Shown: one piece after another, positions 26,364 to 34,270 of the stretch
Layout: each line of letters begins with the position of its first letter
How positions within the stretch are numbered: position 1 is the first letter of the stretch
Assembly: GCF_025352015.1 (NCBI RefSeq)
Contig: NZ_JANXUG010000012.1
Location: 49,164 to 113,163, forward strand
DNA from: Flavobacterium sp.
GTDB taxonomy: Bacteria > Bacteroidota > Bacteroidia > Flavobacteriales > Flavobacteriaceae
Reading direction: 5' to 3'
DNA: 64,000 nt
Made by a program: the position numbers and the translations under genes
Notes under the pieces: generated by a model
Told to the model about the DNA's origin: nothing
The model's database searches: none
Seen by the model: the letters and a program-made list of their open reading frames with translations, nothing else

Positions 26364-27326
26364 TTACAACTTCGCCAACCACAATGAAGCATTGAGATGC
26401 AAACGCGCGTGCGAAGCTAGCTCGGTCCAACCAGGATATAGTGTATTACCAGCAGCACCTGTTCCGTCATCGGCAGGCGAACTGTCACCAATTGCGAAAA
26501 CTCTTCCGGTTCCAAAAGTGGACGAAGCACACATAATGTTTGAGGTTCCTTGCGATGAAGTGCTTCTCCAAATGAGTCCTTGAACAGTAGGATTGACAGT
26601 AGTTGTAATAGACATTGAAGCGCCATTGGAATATTTCAGTTGGGAAACGGTTCCTTGCGAGCCATTCAAAATGGGGTTGGTTGTTGCGCTTAAGCGGTTA
26701 GAAGTAGTTTCTGAAAAATTATTTAAGGTAATGGTAATTCCAAAAGGATTGGTTTGTACCGCATTATTTGACATCAAATCATTCCATATTGCGGGAGAAT
26801 CCCAGCCGTCATTATTTCTGTCTGAAATGGTATGGTCTGAAATCATAAATAATCCGCCACCGTTTTTTACGAAGTTTAAAATGGCAGTTTTCTCGGTGGC
26901 TGTAAATCGTGTGTTGGGTTCATCCACTACAAATACACTATAGTTTTTCAAATCTTGGGCTCCCGTACCACCATAAGTAATAGCAGTTCCTACGGGCAAA
27001 GTTTCTACGGTGTGACCCAGTTTTACTAAAGCAATTCCCCATGACGAAAGCGCTCCTGTCCAATAATTTTCGGGAGTTGTAGCCGTAATGGTTGCTTGTG
27101 CAGGCGTTGGAATGCGTTGTGGATTTGAGGAATCTTCATCAATTACCCAATCAGCGTTGCCTGCTGTTTCGGCTTTTGTAGCATCGAATAAAAATTTCTT
27201 TGGGGTAACAGTTAATGTTGCTGTACTGATTTTTGAAGTAGTACTGTTGGCTTTTTCAGCCTCATTGTTGCACGAAAAAACGACCGTTGCAAGAGAGGCC
27301 ATTACAAATTTACAGATTAGTTTCAT
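26364..27326 (-). CDS. Secreted lipoprotein with glutamine-amidotransferase-like fold, function unknown
   Basis: This 320-residue protein has a lipoprotein signal (LATVVFSC, Cys19). Residues about 90-200 resemble the ThuA/DUF4350/GIFT type of class I glutamine-amidotransferase-like domain: LKNYSVFVVDEPNTRFTATEKTAILNFVKNGGGLFMISDH, i.e. a strand, a helix and a GGGLF turn. The nucleophile Cys of true amidotransferases is not obvious, so it may be a binding domain. A second part has RVFAIGDSSPADDGTGAAGN, where an Asp-Ser turn could be catalytic. Possible role in carbohydrate or cell-surface turnover; uncertain. Confidence 0.6.
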   Translation of the reverse strand: MKLICKFVMASLATVVFSCNNEAEKANSTTSKISTATLTVTPKKFLFDATKAETAGNADWVIDEDSSNPQRIPTPAQATITATTPENYWTGALSSWGIALVKLGHTVETLPVGTAITYGGTGAQDLKNYSVFVVDEPNTRFTATEKTAILNFVKNGGGLFMISDHTISDRNNDGWDSPAIWNDLMSNNAVQTNPFGITITLNNFSETTSNRLSATTNPILNGSQGTVSQLKYSNGASMSITTTVNPTVQGLIWRSTSSQGTSNIMCASSTFGTGRVFAIGDSSPADDGTGAAGNTLYPGWTELASHARLHLNASLWLAKL

Positions 27327-27390
27327 TGTTATAATGTTTGGTTAATTGGTTTATTGATAAGCAAATATATCATTTATCCCCATGTAATAA

Positions 27391-27861
27391 TTATTTTTTT
27401 CCGTTTTTAAAGGTAACTTTTTCAACTATCGGAATTTTTGGTGCTGGTTTTTTATCTTTGGGATTAAAGGGCTTCTTTTTGAAATTGGTTTTAGGTTTCG
27501 CTTCGTTGGGTTTGCTGTTGGTTCGTGCGAAATCTGGTTTAGCTTTAGCTGCGCTCTGTTCGTTTTTGGTTCTGGTTTCAGCATTATTTTTCTTTACTAC
27601 TGCTTGATTTTGTTTGATAACCTCCATGGCATTTTTGGGATTTTCCTTGGTGCCACGCAGATGAATTACCAATCCGTTTAAAAAATTACGTAACACTTGA
27701 TCGCCACATTCCATAAAATTAGGATGGTCTTCATTGCGAAACAAGTTGCCTATTTCTCCTCTTGACATTATAAAATCTACTAGTTCGAGGATTTCTACAA
27801 TTTGATCGTCTCGCAATTGCAAGGCTACGCGAAGTTTTTTAAAAATATCGTTGTTGTTCAT
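27391..27861 (-). CDS. DUF1456 family protein (YehS-like)
   Basis: From the ATG at 27861 this is a 156-residue protein. Residues 1-70 and 75-140 look like two copies of the small helical DUF1456 unit: MNNNDIFKKLRVALQLRDDQIVEILEL and the second copy around FMECGDQVLRNFLNGLVIHLRG. The rest is a Lys-, Pro- and Ala-rich basic tail (PKTNFKKKPFNPKDKKPAP), which may bind nucleic acid. The frame extends 21 codons upstream, but that part falls in a repetitive non-coding segment, so the internal ATG is preferred. Function is unknown. Confidence 0.8.
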   Translation of the reverse strand: MNNNDIFKKLRVALQLRDDQIVEILELVDFIMSRGEIGNLFRNEDHPNFMECGDQVLRNFLNGLVIHLRGTKENPKNAMEVIKQNQAVVKKNNAETRTKNEQSAAKAKPDFARTNSKPNEAKPKTNFKKKPFNPKDKKPAPKIPIVEKVTFKNGKK

Positions 27862-27881
27862 TTTTTTAAAATTTATAATTA

Positions 27882-27965
27882 AAAATTCAAGAGCGAAAGG
27901 CAAAAAGCAAAGTGCGAAAGGCAAAAGTCATTTGGCAAAGAGCAAAAAGCAAAGACTCAAGTCCT
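27882..27965. repeat. Degenerate short-word repeat (GCAAAAAGCAAAG type)
   Basis: The segment is built of near-repeats of GCGAAAGGCAAAAAGCAAAG and variants over about 75 bases. It lies between the esterase gene and DUF1456, in the 5' region of the latter. It does not look like coding sequence. Confidence 0.6.
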
Positions 27966-27981
27966 AAAAACCAATACCCAA

Positions 27982-28782
27982 TTAAAACAGCCAAAGATAC
28001 GCCTTTTTGAAATGTTCTCTCCACAATTTTTCGTTGTGTTGTCCTCCTTTGACGATAACTTCTTTGTTTAGTTTTAGGCATTCACAACGTTTTGTGTTGA
28101 CCCAATGTTCTATGTTTTTCATGTCGGGGATTACATCGGCATCGCCTTCGTTATCACCACATAAAAAATAGATTTTTGTTTTAAAATCTTTAGTTTTTGC
28201 TAGTAATTCGTTGAGCTCAATTCGGTTAAACCAAAATGCGGGCGAGAAACAGCCTACTTTCCCGAATACTTTTGGGTATTTTAATGCGGCGTAAAACGAA
28301 ACCAGCCCACCAAGCGAACTTCCCATAATGGCTGTGTTTTTTGAATTGGTTTTAGTGCGGTAGGTGGCATCAATTTTTGGTTTTAAAGTAACTACAATAA
28401 AGTCTAAATAAGCAGCGGCATTACCGCCACCATATTTGGTATTTTTGAATGGCGTTAATTCTTCGATACGTTTGTCTCCGCCATGTTCAATCCCAATAAC
28501 GATAACTTGCGCACTGATGCTATCCAAGGTTTCATCCACATTCCATTCGCCCATGTAAGAGGTTGTTGCATCAAATAAATTTTGTGCATCGTGCATATAA
28601 ATGACAGGGTATTTCTTGGTTGTTTGGCTGTAGTTTTTGGGTAGATAGACCCAAATTTTTTTGGTGATTTTTAATTGAGGTGCGTCAATTGTAAAAGTAG
28701 AAATTTGCTTACTGGCGGTTGTTTGCTGTGCCGTGATAGTGCCAAAAATTAATACAATTAGTAACCACAAATAAGGTTTCAA
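27982..28782 (-). CDS. Secreted putative esterase (esterase D/Fes-like alpha/beta hydrolase)
   Basis: This 266-residue protein has a signal peptide (MKPYLWLLIVLIFGTITAQ) and starts with TTG at 28782; no ATG occurs between the upstream in-frame stop and the signal peptide. The alpha/beta hydrolase shows YPVIYMHDAQNLFD, the nucleophile elbow AIMGSSLGGLVSFYAA, an acidic residue in FLCGDNEGDAD, and the His in VKGGQHNEKLWREHF. This arrangement fits the IroE/Fes/esterase D group that acts on acyl or siderophore esters, and the true substrate is unknown. It is 18 bases after the CpxP-like gene, so it is likely in the same operon. Confidence 0.82.
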   Translation of the reverse strand: MKPYLWLLIVLIFGTITAQQTTASKQISTFTIDAPQLKITKKIWVYLPKNYSQTTKKYPVIYMHDAQNLFDATTSYMGEWNVDETLDSISAQVIVIGIEHGGDKRIEELTPFKNTKYGGGNAAAYLDFIVVTLKPKIDATYRTKTNSKNTAIMGSSLGGLVSFYAALKYPKVFGKVGCFSPAFWFNRIELNELLAKTKDFKTKIYFLCGDNEGDADVIPDMKNIEHWVNTKRCECLKLNKEVIVKGGQHNEKLWREHFKKAYLWLF

Positions 28783-28800
28783 ATGGAGTATGGTTAAGTT

Positions 28801-29259
28801 TTATTTTTCGGTATTTGTGTCCTCTTTTTTGGTTTTTTTATCTTTTGTTTTGGATTTACCACCTGCTTTTAAAGCAATATATTTTTCTTTTTGCTCTTTA
28901 TTCAAATAGGAGTTGATGATTACTTCGGTCTTGTCCATCATTGCTTTTATTTCGCTGGATTTACTTTCGTCCGAAATTTCTTTTTTTGTTACAATATCTA
29001 TATTGCGACTATTGGCTACTATTTCGTTTTTGATGGCTATCGTTTGAAGTTCATCCAGCGTTAAATCTTTTTTTAGCTTATTGATGAACTTATCTATTTG
29101 TTCTTCTTTATTTTTTGCAACTTCCTCTGCTGATGGTTTTTTGGGCGCTGACATTGGCATCCTGTTAGATCTCAAGCTATTGTTGGGGTTTCCAAATTGC
29201 GCTTTGGCAGTCACAGCACAGAGTAGTAGTATTAAAAAAATAAGGTTTAACTTTTTCAT
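28801..29259 (-). CDS. Small secreted CpxP/Spy-like protein
   Basis: This 152-residue protein has a signal peptide (MKKLNLIFLILLLCAVTAKAQ) from the ATG at 29259; the open frame begins 11 codons earlier. The mature part is helical and charged, with KKDLTLDELQTIAIKNEI and SYLNKEQKEKYIALKAGG, which resemble the LTxxQ motifs of CpxP/Spy periplasmic chaperones. The C-terminus is a Lys/Thr-rich tail (KTKDKKTKKEDTNTEK). Probably periplasmic. The resemblance is by pattern only. Confidence 0.6.
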   Translation of the reverse strand: MKKLNLIFLILLLCAVTAKAQFGNPNNSLRSNRMPMSAPKKPSAEEVAKNKEEQIDKFINKLKKDLTLDELQTIAIKNEIVANSRNIDIVTKKEISDESKSSEIKAMMDKTEVIINSYLNKEQKEKYIALKAGGKSKTKDKKTKKEDTNTEK

Positions 29260-29366
29260 GATTTCATTTTTAGTAATGTAAAAATAAATCAAAAATGAAT
29301 TGAAAGCTATAAAGTAGCAAAATTTCGCAAAAAATTATATTTTAGCTCAGAATTAATAACCACTTG

Positions 29367-29768
29367 ATGAACAATTACGAGGAACGATTAGCACTTTTGT
29401 TGGAAATGATTGCCTTTTCGGTTATAGATGGTAAGCTGCATGAACGAGAACATTTGTTCCTGACGATGATTGCGGAGCAACTGCAGATACCAAAAGCCGA
29501 TTTTAAGAACTTGTTTCATCAAGAAGCGTATCCTGTTGTTATTAAATCTGAATTTGAACGCGTGCAGCAATTTTATCGTTTGGCTTTATTGATGCATAGT
29601 GACGGAGTTTTGCATGAACGCGAGCATGTAAAAATACATGAAATTGGCATCAATATGGGTTTAAATCCAAATGCTGTTGAACGTGTTTTGAAAGCAATGG
29701 AAGCTTCACCCAACAAAATGATTTCGCCTAAATTTTTACTTGAAGTATTTCAAGAACAATTGAATTAA
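29367..29768 (+). CDS. TerB-like protein
   Basis: This 133-residue all-helical protein has two similar blocks: LLLEMIAFSVIDGKLHEREHLFLTMIAEQL and ALLMHSDGVLHEREHVKIHEIGI. The repeated (S)DGxLHEREH motif is the tellurite-resistance TerB/DjlA-like metal-binding signature. Family members are linked to stress responses, but the metal and partner are unknown here. A TTG lies one codon before the ATG at 29367; the ATG is preferred. No other ter gene is adjacent. Confidence 0.82.
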   Translation: MNNYEERLALLLEMIAFSVIDGKLHEREHLFLTMIAEQLQIPKADFKNLFHQEAYPVVIKSEFERVQQFYRLALLMHSDGVLHEREHVKIHEIGINMGLNPNAVERVLKAMEASPNKMISPKFLLEVFQEQLN

Positions 29769-29800
29769 AGTAAGGATTGAAAATAGAAACAGGGGCGTCA

Positions 29801-29845
29801 AGTAAATAGTACTACAAAAGTAAATAGTTATTTAGTACTACAGAA
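29801..29845. repeat. Direct repeat AGTAAATAGT ... TAGTACTACA in an intergenic gap
   Basis: AGTAAATAGT occurs at 29801-29810 and 29819-29828, and TAGTACTACA at 29807-29816 and 29833-29842. The segment follows the TerB-like gene and does not look coding. Confidence 0.5.
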
Positions 29846-29922
29846 TGGTTTTAAAAAGTGGTACGAAGTGCATGCGTTTATGTGGTTGAAGAAAATTAAA
29901 TTAGTTACTTCGCTAAACGGTT

Positions 29923-30090
29923 TTAAAGGGCTTTGCTTGTATCCTTTTCTCCATTCAACCCCCAAAATAAAATTCGGGTTTCTCTATAGCTATCATAACT
30001 TTGACGATAAATTGTAAATCCAATTAATGTTGAAATCACAGGTATCAAAAAGCTTATAAGTATTTTGTTTTCTAAAAATTTGCACATCAT
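29923..30090 (-). CDS. Possible 55-residue membrane protein overlapping a lipoprotein frame
   Basis: From tandem ATG codons (30090/30087) this frame encodes a 55-residue peptide with one strong hydrophobic helix (ILISFLIPVISTLIGFTIY) followed by a polar tail (RQSYDSYRETRILFWGLNG). The composition looks protein-like. It overlaps the lipoprotein frame (29993-30208) out of phase, so one of the two may be a relic or both may be remnants of a frameshifted gene. I do not recognise the family. Confidence 0.35.
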   Translation of the reverse strand: MMCKFLENKILISFLIPVISTLIGFTIYRQSYDSYRETRILFWGLNGEKDTSKAL

Positions 30091-30208
30091 TATAATCAGA
30101 TTTGCCCCATGAATTTATTTCAAGGGATATAAATTCAACATTATTCTCGTCTTCCTTTGTACATGAAAAGATTAAAAAAACAATAAAGGATAAATAATAA
30201 TATTTCAT
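29993..30208 (-). CDS. Short lipoprotein, possibly truncated
   Basis: This is a 71-residue frame starting at the ATG at 30208 with a lipoprotein signal (MKYYYLSFIVFLIFSC, Cys16). The mature part (TKEDENNVEF, SWGKSDYNDVQIF) is polar and ends abruptly after WIYNLSSKL. The last third overlaps an alternative frame with a strong hydrophobic helix, so this may be a broken fragment. No homologue recognised. Confidence 0.4.
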   Translation of the reverse strand: MKYYYLSFIVFLIFSCTKEDENNVEFISLEINSWGKSDYNDVQIFRKQNTYKLFDTCDFNINWIYNLSSKL

Positions 30209-30266
30209 AAAGTTTCGATTAATGTCTTTCATTCCTGGGGGCGCTACGCTTATTTATAATTCATTT

Positions 30267-30291
30267 ATTAGTCTGATAAAATCAGACTAAT
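30267..30291. repeat. Perfect 11-bp inverted repeat (ATTAGTCTGAT), with a third copy nearby
   Basis: ATTAGTCTGAT and ATCAGACTAAT are separated by AAA. A direct copy of TTTATTAGTCTGA recurs at about 30307-30319. It lies in a gene-poor gap upstream of the small lipoprotein and has no T run to make it a terminator. It may be a mobile-element remnant or a protein-binding site. Confidence 0.5.
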
Positions 30292-30410
30292 CTAACCAAA
30301 TGTGGGTTTATTAGTCTGACACCCGTCAATCTTTATTACAATTTCAAATATATAAAAATATCTTATAAATAATTAACGGGATTAGAGGAGGAATTTTATA
30401 ACCTAGTCAC

Positions 30411-30438
30411 AAAAAAAGCATCTCTAAAAGATGCTTTT
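30411..30438 (-). terminator. Terminator of lysA
   Basis: On the minus strand AAAAGCATCT (30438-30429) pairs with AGATGCTTTT (30423-30414), with a 5-base loop and a T run. It is about 27 bases past the lysA stop. Confidence 0.85.
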
Positions 30439-30464
30439 GCGGTATTGGATATTTAGGATTATGA

Positions 30465-31667
30465 TTATAAATCTATCATAATTTGGTTTTGCAGCAAGTC
30501 GTTGAGGGTTTCGTGTTCTCGTATTAGATGCCCTTTGTTATTTTTCCATAACACTTCGGCAGGTTTAAAACGGGAGTTGTAGTTAGACGCCATTGAGAAA
30601 CAATATGCTCCTGCATTCTTAAAACAAAGGGTATCACCTTCTTGGATTTCGGCTATTTTGAGGTTGTTGGCAAAGGTGTCGGTTTCGCAAATGTAACCTA
30701 CTACGGTGTAGAACCGTTCTTTTCCTTTGGGGTTTGAGATGTTTTCTATGCTGTGTTGTGAGCCATAAAACATGGGTCGTATCAGGTGATTAAAACCGCT
30801 ATCTATTCCTGCAAAAACGGTTGATGTGGTTTGTTTTACGACATTTACTTTGGCTAAAAAATAACCAGCTTCGCTTACTAAAAATTTCCCGGGTTCAAAA
30901 GCCAAGGTGAGCTCACGACCATATTCTTTTTCGAATGCCAAAAAACGTTTGGTTAGTTTTTCCCCTAATTCTTCAATATTTGTTTCGATGTCATCTTTTT
31001 TGTAAGGGACTTTAAATCCGGAACCAAAATCGAGAAATTCTAAATCTGCAAATTGTTTAGCTGTATCAAACAGAATTTCCGAGGCATACAAGAATACTTC
31101 AATATCCAAAATATCTGAACCTGTGTGCATGTGGATTCCGTTGATATTCATCTTGGTATTGGCAACGATTCTTAAAACATGCGGAATTTGATATATAGAA
31201 ATCCCAAATTTACTATCGATATGCCCCACCGAAATATTAGCATTGCCACCCGCCATGACATGGGGATTGATACGAATACAAACAGGAACTTTTGGATATT
31301 TTGTGCCAAAATGTTCTAAAATAGAAAGATTGTCAATATTGATTTGAACGCCCAGTTTGGCTACTTCTTCAATCTCTTCAAAGGAAACACCATTTGGGGT
31401 AAAAATAATTTTGTCGGGCGTAAAACCTGCATGCAAACCCAGATGTACTTCCTGAATAGAAACGGTATCTAATCCTGAACCTAAATTCTTCAATAGTTTT
31501 AAAATAGAAACATTGGACAAGGCTTTCATCGCATAATTAATGCGAAGTTTTTCTACTTTAAAAGCATTATTTAAACGCTGGTACTGATATTCAATTTTAT
31601 CGGCATCATAAACATATAGTGGATTTCCGAAGGTTTCGGTTAAGTCTAGTAATTGCTTTTGTTGCAT
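30465..31667 (-). CDS. lysA: Diaminopimelate decarboxylase
   Basis: This 400-residue PLP enzyme converts meso-diaminopimelate to lysine, the last step of lysine synthesis. The N-terminal alanine-racemase-like barrel holds the PLP Lys48 in NYAMKAL. HMHTGSDI and LDFGSGFKVPY bind the cofactor phosphate. The C-terminal domain has GYICETDTFANN (the CxxD motif), DTLCFKNAGAYCFSMASNYNSRFKPAEV and the other active-site elements. The usual length is kept. It lies 11 bases after the E1 dehydrogenase gene, so it is probably in the same transcript, though with no metabolic link. Confidence 0.95.
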   Translation of the reverse strand: MQQKQLLDLTETFGNPLYVYDADKIEYQYQRLNNAFKVEKLRINYAMKALSNVSILKLLKNLGSGLDTVSIQEVHLGLHAGFTPDKIIFTPNGVSFEEIEEVAKLGVQINIDNLSILEHFGTKYPKVPVCIRINPHVMAGGNANISVGHIDSKFGISIYQIPHVLRIVANTKMNINGIHMHTGSDILDIEVFLYASEILFDTAKQFADLEFLDFGSGFKVPYKKDDIETNIEELGEKLTKRFLAFEKEYGRELTLAFEPGKFLVSEAGYFLAKVNVVKQTTSTVFAGIDSGFNHLIRPMFYGSQHSIENISNPKGKERFYTVVGYICETDTFANNLKIAEIQEGDTLCFKNAGAYCFSMASNYNSRFKPAEVLWKNNKGHLIREHETLNDLLQNQIMIDL

Positions 31668-31678
31668 TATTTTTAGTA

Positions 31679-34084
31679 TTAATATAAACTCGGAAATTTA
31701 TTTGGCATTGCTTCATGCATCATGGCATATACTTTTTCAAAAACATCTTCTGCTGATGGTTTCGAAAAATAGTCGCCATCGGTACCGTAAGCAGGACGAT
31801 GCGCTTTTGCTGTCAATGTTTGCGGCTGACTATCAAGATAGGAATATGCTTTTTGTTCCTCGATAATGTGTTGCAGGATATAAGCACTTGCGCCGCCGGG
31901 AACATCTTCATCAATTACCAGCAAACGGTTGGTTTTTGTAACCGATTTTGCACAATCATGATTTATATCGAAGGGTAACAAGGATTGCGCATCAATAATT
32001 TCGGCATCTATACCTACTTCCAGTAACTCTTTTACAGCTTGTTCTATAATTCGAAGTGTTGAACCGTAGGAAACAATCGTAATATCGCTTCCTGTCTTTA
32101 AAGTTTCTACCACGCCAATGGCAGTTTTGAATTCGCCTAAATTGGTTGGCATTTTTTCTTTCAAACGGTAGCCGTTTAAACATTCGATTACTAATGCTGG
32201 TTCATCGGTGGTTAACAAGGTATTGTAAAAACCAGCGGCTTTGGTCATATTTCTAGGAACCAATACATGAATGCCACGAACGGCGTTGATAATCATTCCC
32301 ATTGGTGAACCCGAATGCCAAATACCTTCCAGACGATGGCCGCGTGTTCTAATAATCAAAGGTGCTTTTTGTGTGCCACGAGTTCTGTATTGCAGCGTTG
32401 CCAAATCATCGCTCATGATTTGGATGGCATAAAGCAAATAATCTAAATATTGAATTTCGGCAATGGGGCGCAAACCGCGCAGTGCCATTCCTATTCCTTG
32501 ACCGATAATTGTGGCTTCCCGAATGCCCACATCAGCGACACGAAGTTCTCCGTATTTTTCCTGAATGCCTTCTAAACCTTGATTGACGTCACCAATATTT
32601 CCGGCATCTTCGCCAAAAACCAACACTTCCGGATATTTTGAAAAGAGTGCATCAAAGTTGTCGCGCAAAACCAATCGCGCATCTACTTCTTGCGCATCAT
32701 CGAGATATGTGGCAGCAATTTCGGTTGCATTCAAAACATTTTTATCTGATTGTGAAAATAAATGCGAACTGAATTTGGGTTGAATTTTGCTCGTATAATT
32801 CGCAATCCAATCCGCTAGTTGTGTCCTTCCGCTTTCATGAACAATCATTCGCAAAACCTTACGGGCAACGGTTAAAATATCTTTACGAATAGGCTCTTTT
32901 ATGGATGCCAAATTTGATGCTTCTTTTTCGATAATAACTTGGCTGGCGCTTGTTGTTGCTATTGAATTTAATAACGAAACTAATTCTTGTTGTTCTTCTT
33001 TCATAGGTGCTATAAAAGCTGCCCACGCAATTTTTTTCCCTTCCAGAACTTCTTTTTTTGAGTTGGTTTCAATGGTATTTAGTTCTTCGGCGGAAGCCAA
33101 ATCATTTTCAAGTAACCACTTTTTCATTTGCGTTAAGCAATCAAAATCGGTTTCCCATGCTAATCGGTTGGTGTCTTTATACCGTTCGTGCGATCCCGAT
33201 GTGGAATGACCTTGAGGTTGGGTCAGTTCTTGAACGTGAATCAAAACCGGAACATGTTCTTCACGAGCAATTTCGGCGGCTTTTTCGTAAGTAGCGACAA
33301 GAGTTGGATAATCCCAACCTTTGACCGTTAAAATTTCGTACCCTTTTACAGTTGTATCGCGCTGAAAACCTTTAAGGATTTCTGATATGCTTTCTTTGGT
33401 GGTTTGATGTCGGGCATGAACTGAAATTCCGTAATCATCATCCCAAACGCTGATAATCATGGGAACTTGTAAAACTCCTGCGGCATTGATGGTTTCAAAA
33501 AATAATCCTTCGGAAGTAGAAGCATTACCAATGGTTCCCCATGCGATTTCATTTCCTTTTTTAGAAAAATCAGTAAAATCTTCCAAGCCTCGTACATTTC
33601 TATAAATTTTGGAGGCTTGTGCCAATCCTAACAATCTCGGCATTTGACTTGCAGTTGGAGAAATATCGGCACTAGAATTTTTTTGTTGCGTCAGGTTTTT
33701 CCAGTTGCCATTTTCGTCGATTGAATGAGTGGTAAAATGTCCGCCCATTTGTCTTCCGGCACTCATGGGATCGTGTGCTAAATTGGAATGACCGTACAAA
33801 CCGGCAAAAAATTCCTGAATAGACAATTGACCAATTGCCATCATAAACGTTTGATCACGATAATATCCTGAACGAAAATCGCCGTTTTGAAATGCTTTCG
33901 CCATTGCCAATTGCGGCACTTCTTTTCCGTCACCGAAGATTCCAAATTTTGCTTTTCCTGTTAGCACTTCTTTTCGACCAAGAAGACTGCATTCTCTGCT
34001 GATTGTTGCAATTTTGTAATCGTTTAGCACTTCTAGTTTGAAGTCTGCAAAGGTAATTTCGGTTTTTGATGTAGTTTCAGCCAT
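31679..34084 (-). CDS. Fused E1 alpha/beta subunit of a branched-chain-type 2-oxoacid dehydrogenase
   Basis: This 801-residue protein fuses E1 alpha (about residues 1-450) and E1 beta (about 470-801). The alpha part has FGDGKEVPQLAMAKAF, SAGRQMGGHF and a TPP motif read as GNASTSEGLFFETINAAG, where the usual GDG is GNA. The beta part has VFGEDAGNIGDVNQGL, REATIIGQGIGMALRG and PLIIRTRGHRL. It decarboxylates 2-oxoacids with thiamine diphosphate, handing acyl groups to E2. Fused E1s of this kind are common in Bacteroidota and are usually called 2-oxoisovalerate dehydrogenase. No E2 or E3 is in the window. The substrate is inferred from family. Confidence 0.88.
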   Translation of the reverse strand: MAETTSKTEITFADFKLEVLNDYKIATISRECSLLGRKEVLTGKAKFGIFGDGKEVPQLAMAKAFQNGDFRSGYYRDQTFMMAIGQLSIQEFFAGLYGHSNLAHDPMSAGRQMGGHFTTHSIDENGNWKNLTQQKNSSADISPTASQMPRLLGLAQASKIYRNVRGLEDFTDFSKKGNEIAWGTIGNASTSEGLFFETINAAGVLQVPMIISVWDDDYGISVHARHQTTKESISEILKGFQRDTTVKGYEILTVKGWDYPTLVATYEKAAEIAREEHVPVLIHVQELTQPQGHSTSGSHERYKDTNRLAWETDFDCLTQMKKWLLENDLASAEELNTIETNSKKEVLEGKKIAWAAFIAPMKEEQQELVSLLNSIATTSASQVIIEKEASNLASIKEPIRKDILTVARKVLRMIVHESGRTQLADWIANYTSKIQPKFSSHLFSQSDKNVLNATEIAATYLDDAQEVDARLVLRDNFDALFSKYPEVLVFGEDAGNIGDVNQGLEGIQEKYGELRVADVGIREATIIGQGIGMALRGLRPIAEIQYLDYLLYAIQIMSDDLATLQYRTRGTQKAPLIIRTRGHRLEGIWHSGSPMGMIINAVRGIHVLVPRNMTKAAGFYNTLLTTDEPALVIECLNGYRLKEKMPTNLGEFKTAIGVVETLKTGSDITIVSYGSTLRIIEQAVKELLEVGIDAEIIDAQSLLPFDINHDCAKSVTKTNRLLVIDEDVPGGASAYILQHIIEEQKAYSYLDSQPQTLTAKAHRPAYGTDGDYFSKPSAEDVFEKVYAMMHEAMPNKFPSLY

Positions 34085-34109
34085 TGACGGGAAAAATTTC
34101 TTGAGGAAA

Positions 34110-34117
34110 CAAAATTA
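34110..34117 (-). promoter_or_regulatory. Possible promoter -7 element of the E1-lysA unit
   Basis: On the minus strand this is TAATTTTG, a full TAnnTTTG match, 26 bases before the start codon. A TTG lies only 15 bases further upstream (34135-34133), closer than usual. Confidence 0.4.
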
Positions 34118-34270
34118 AATAAAAAGCAGTAACAAAGTATATTCTGCTGGAATAATATAGGTTTAATTATCTGCAATTTATTTGTTTTAAATGACGGTGT
34201 ACTGAAAAAAATTCAACAAAATTTTTGATTTGCACGAGCATCCGCAAATTATTAAAAAATCTACCTTGAT

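Noticed and set aside
29800..29920. An open plus-strand frame reading GFKKWYEVHAFMWLKK
   Set aside because: It has no start codon near its beginning, is antisense to the better 55-codon frame over part of its length, and matches no family I know.
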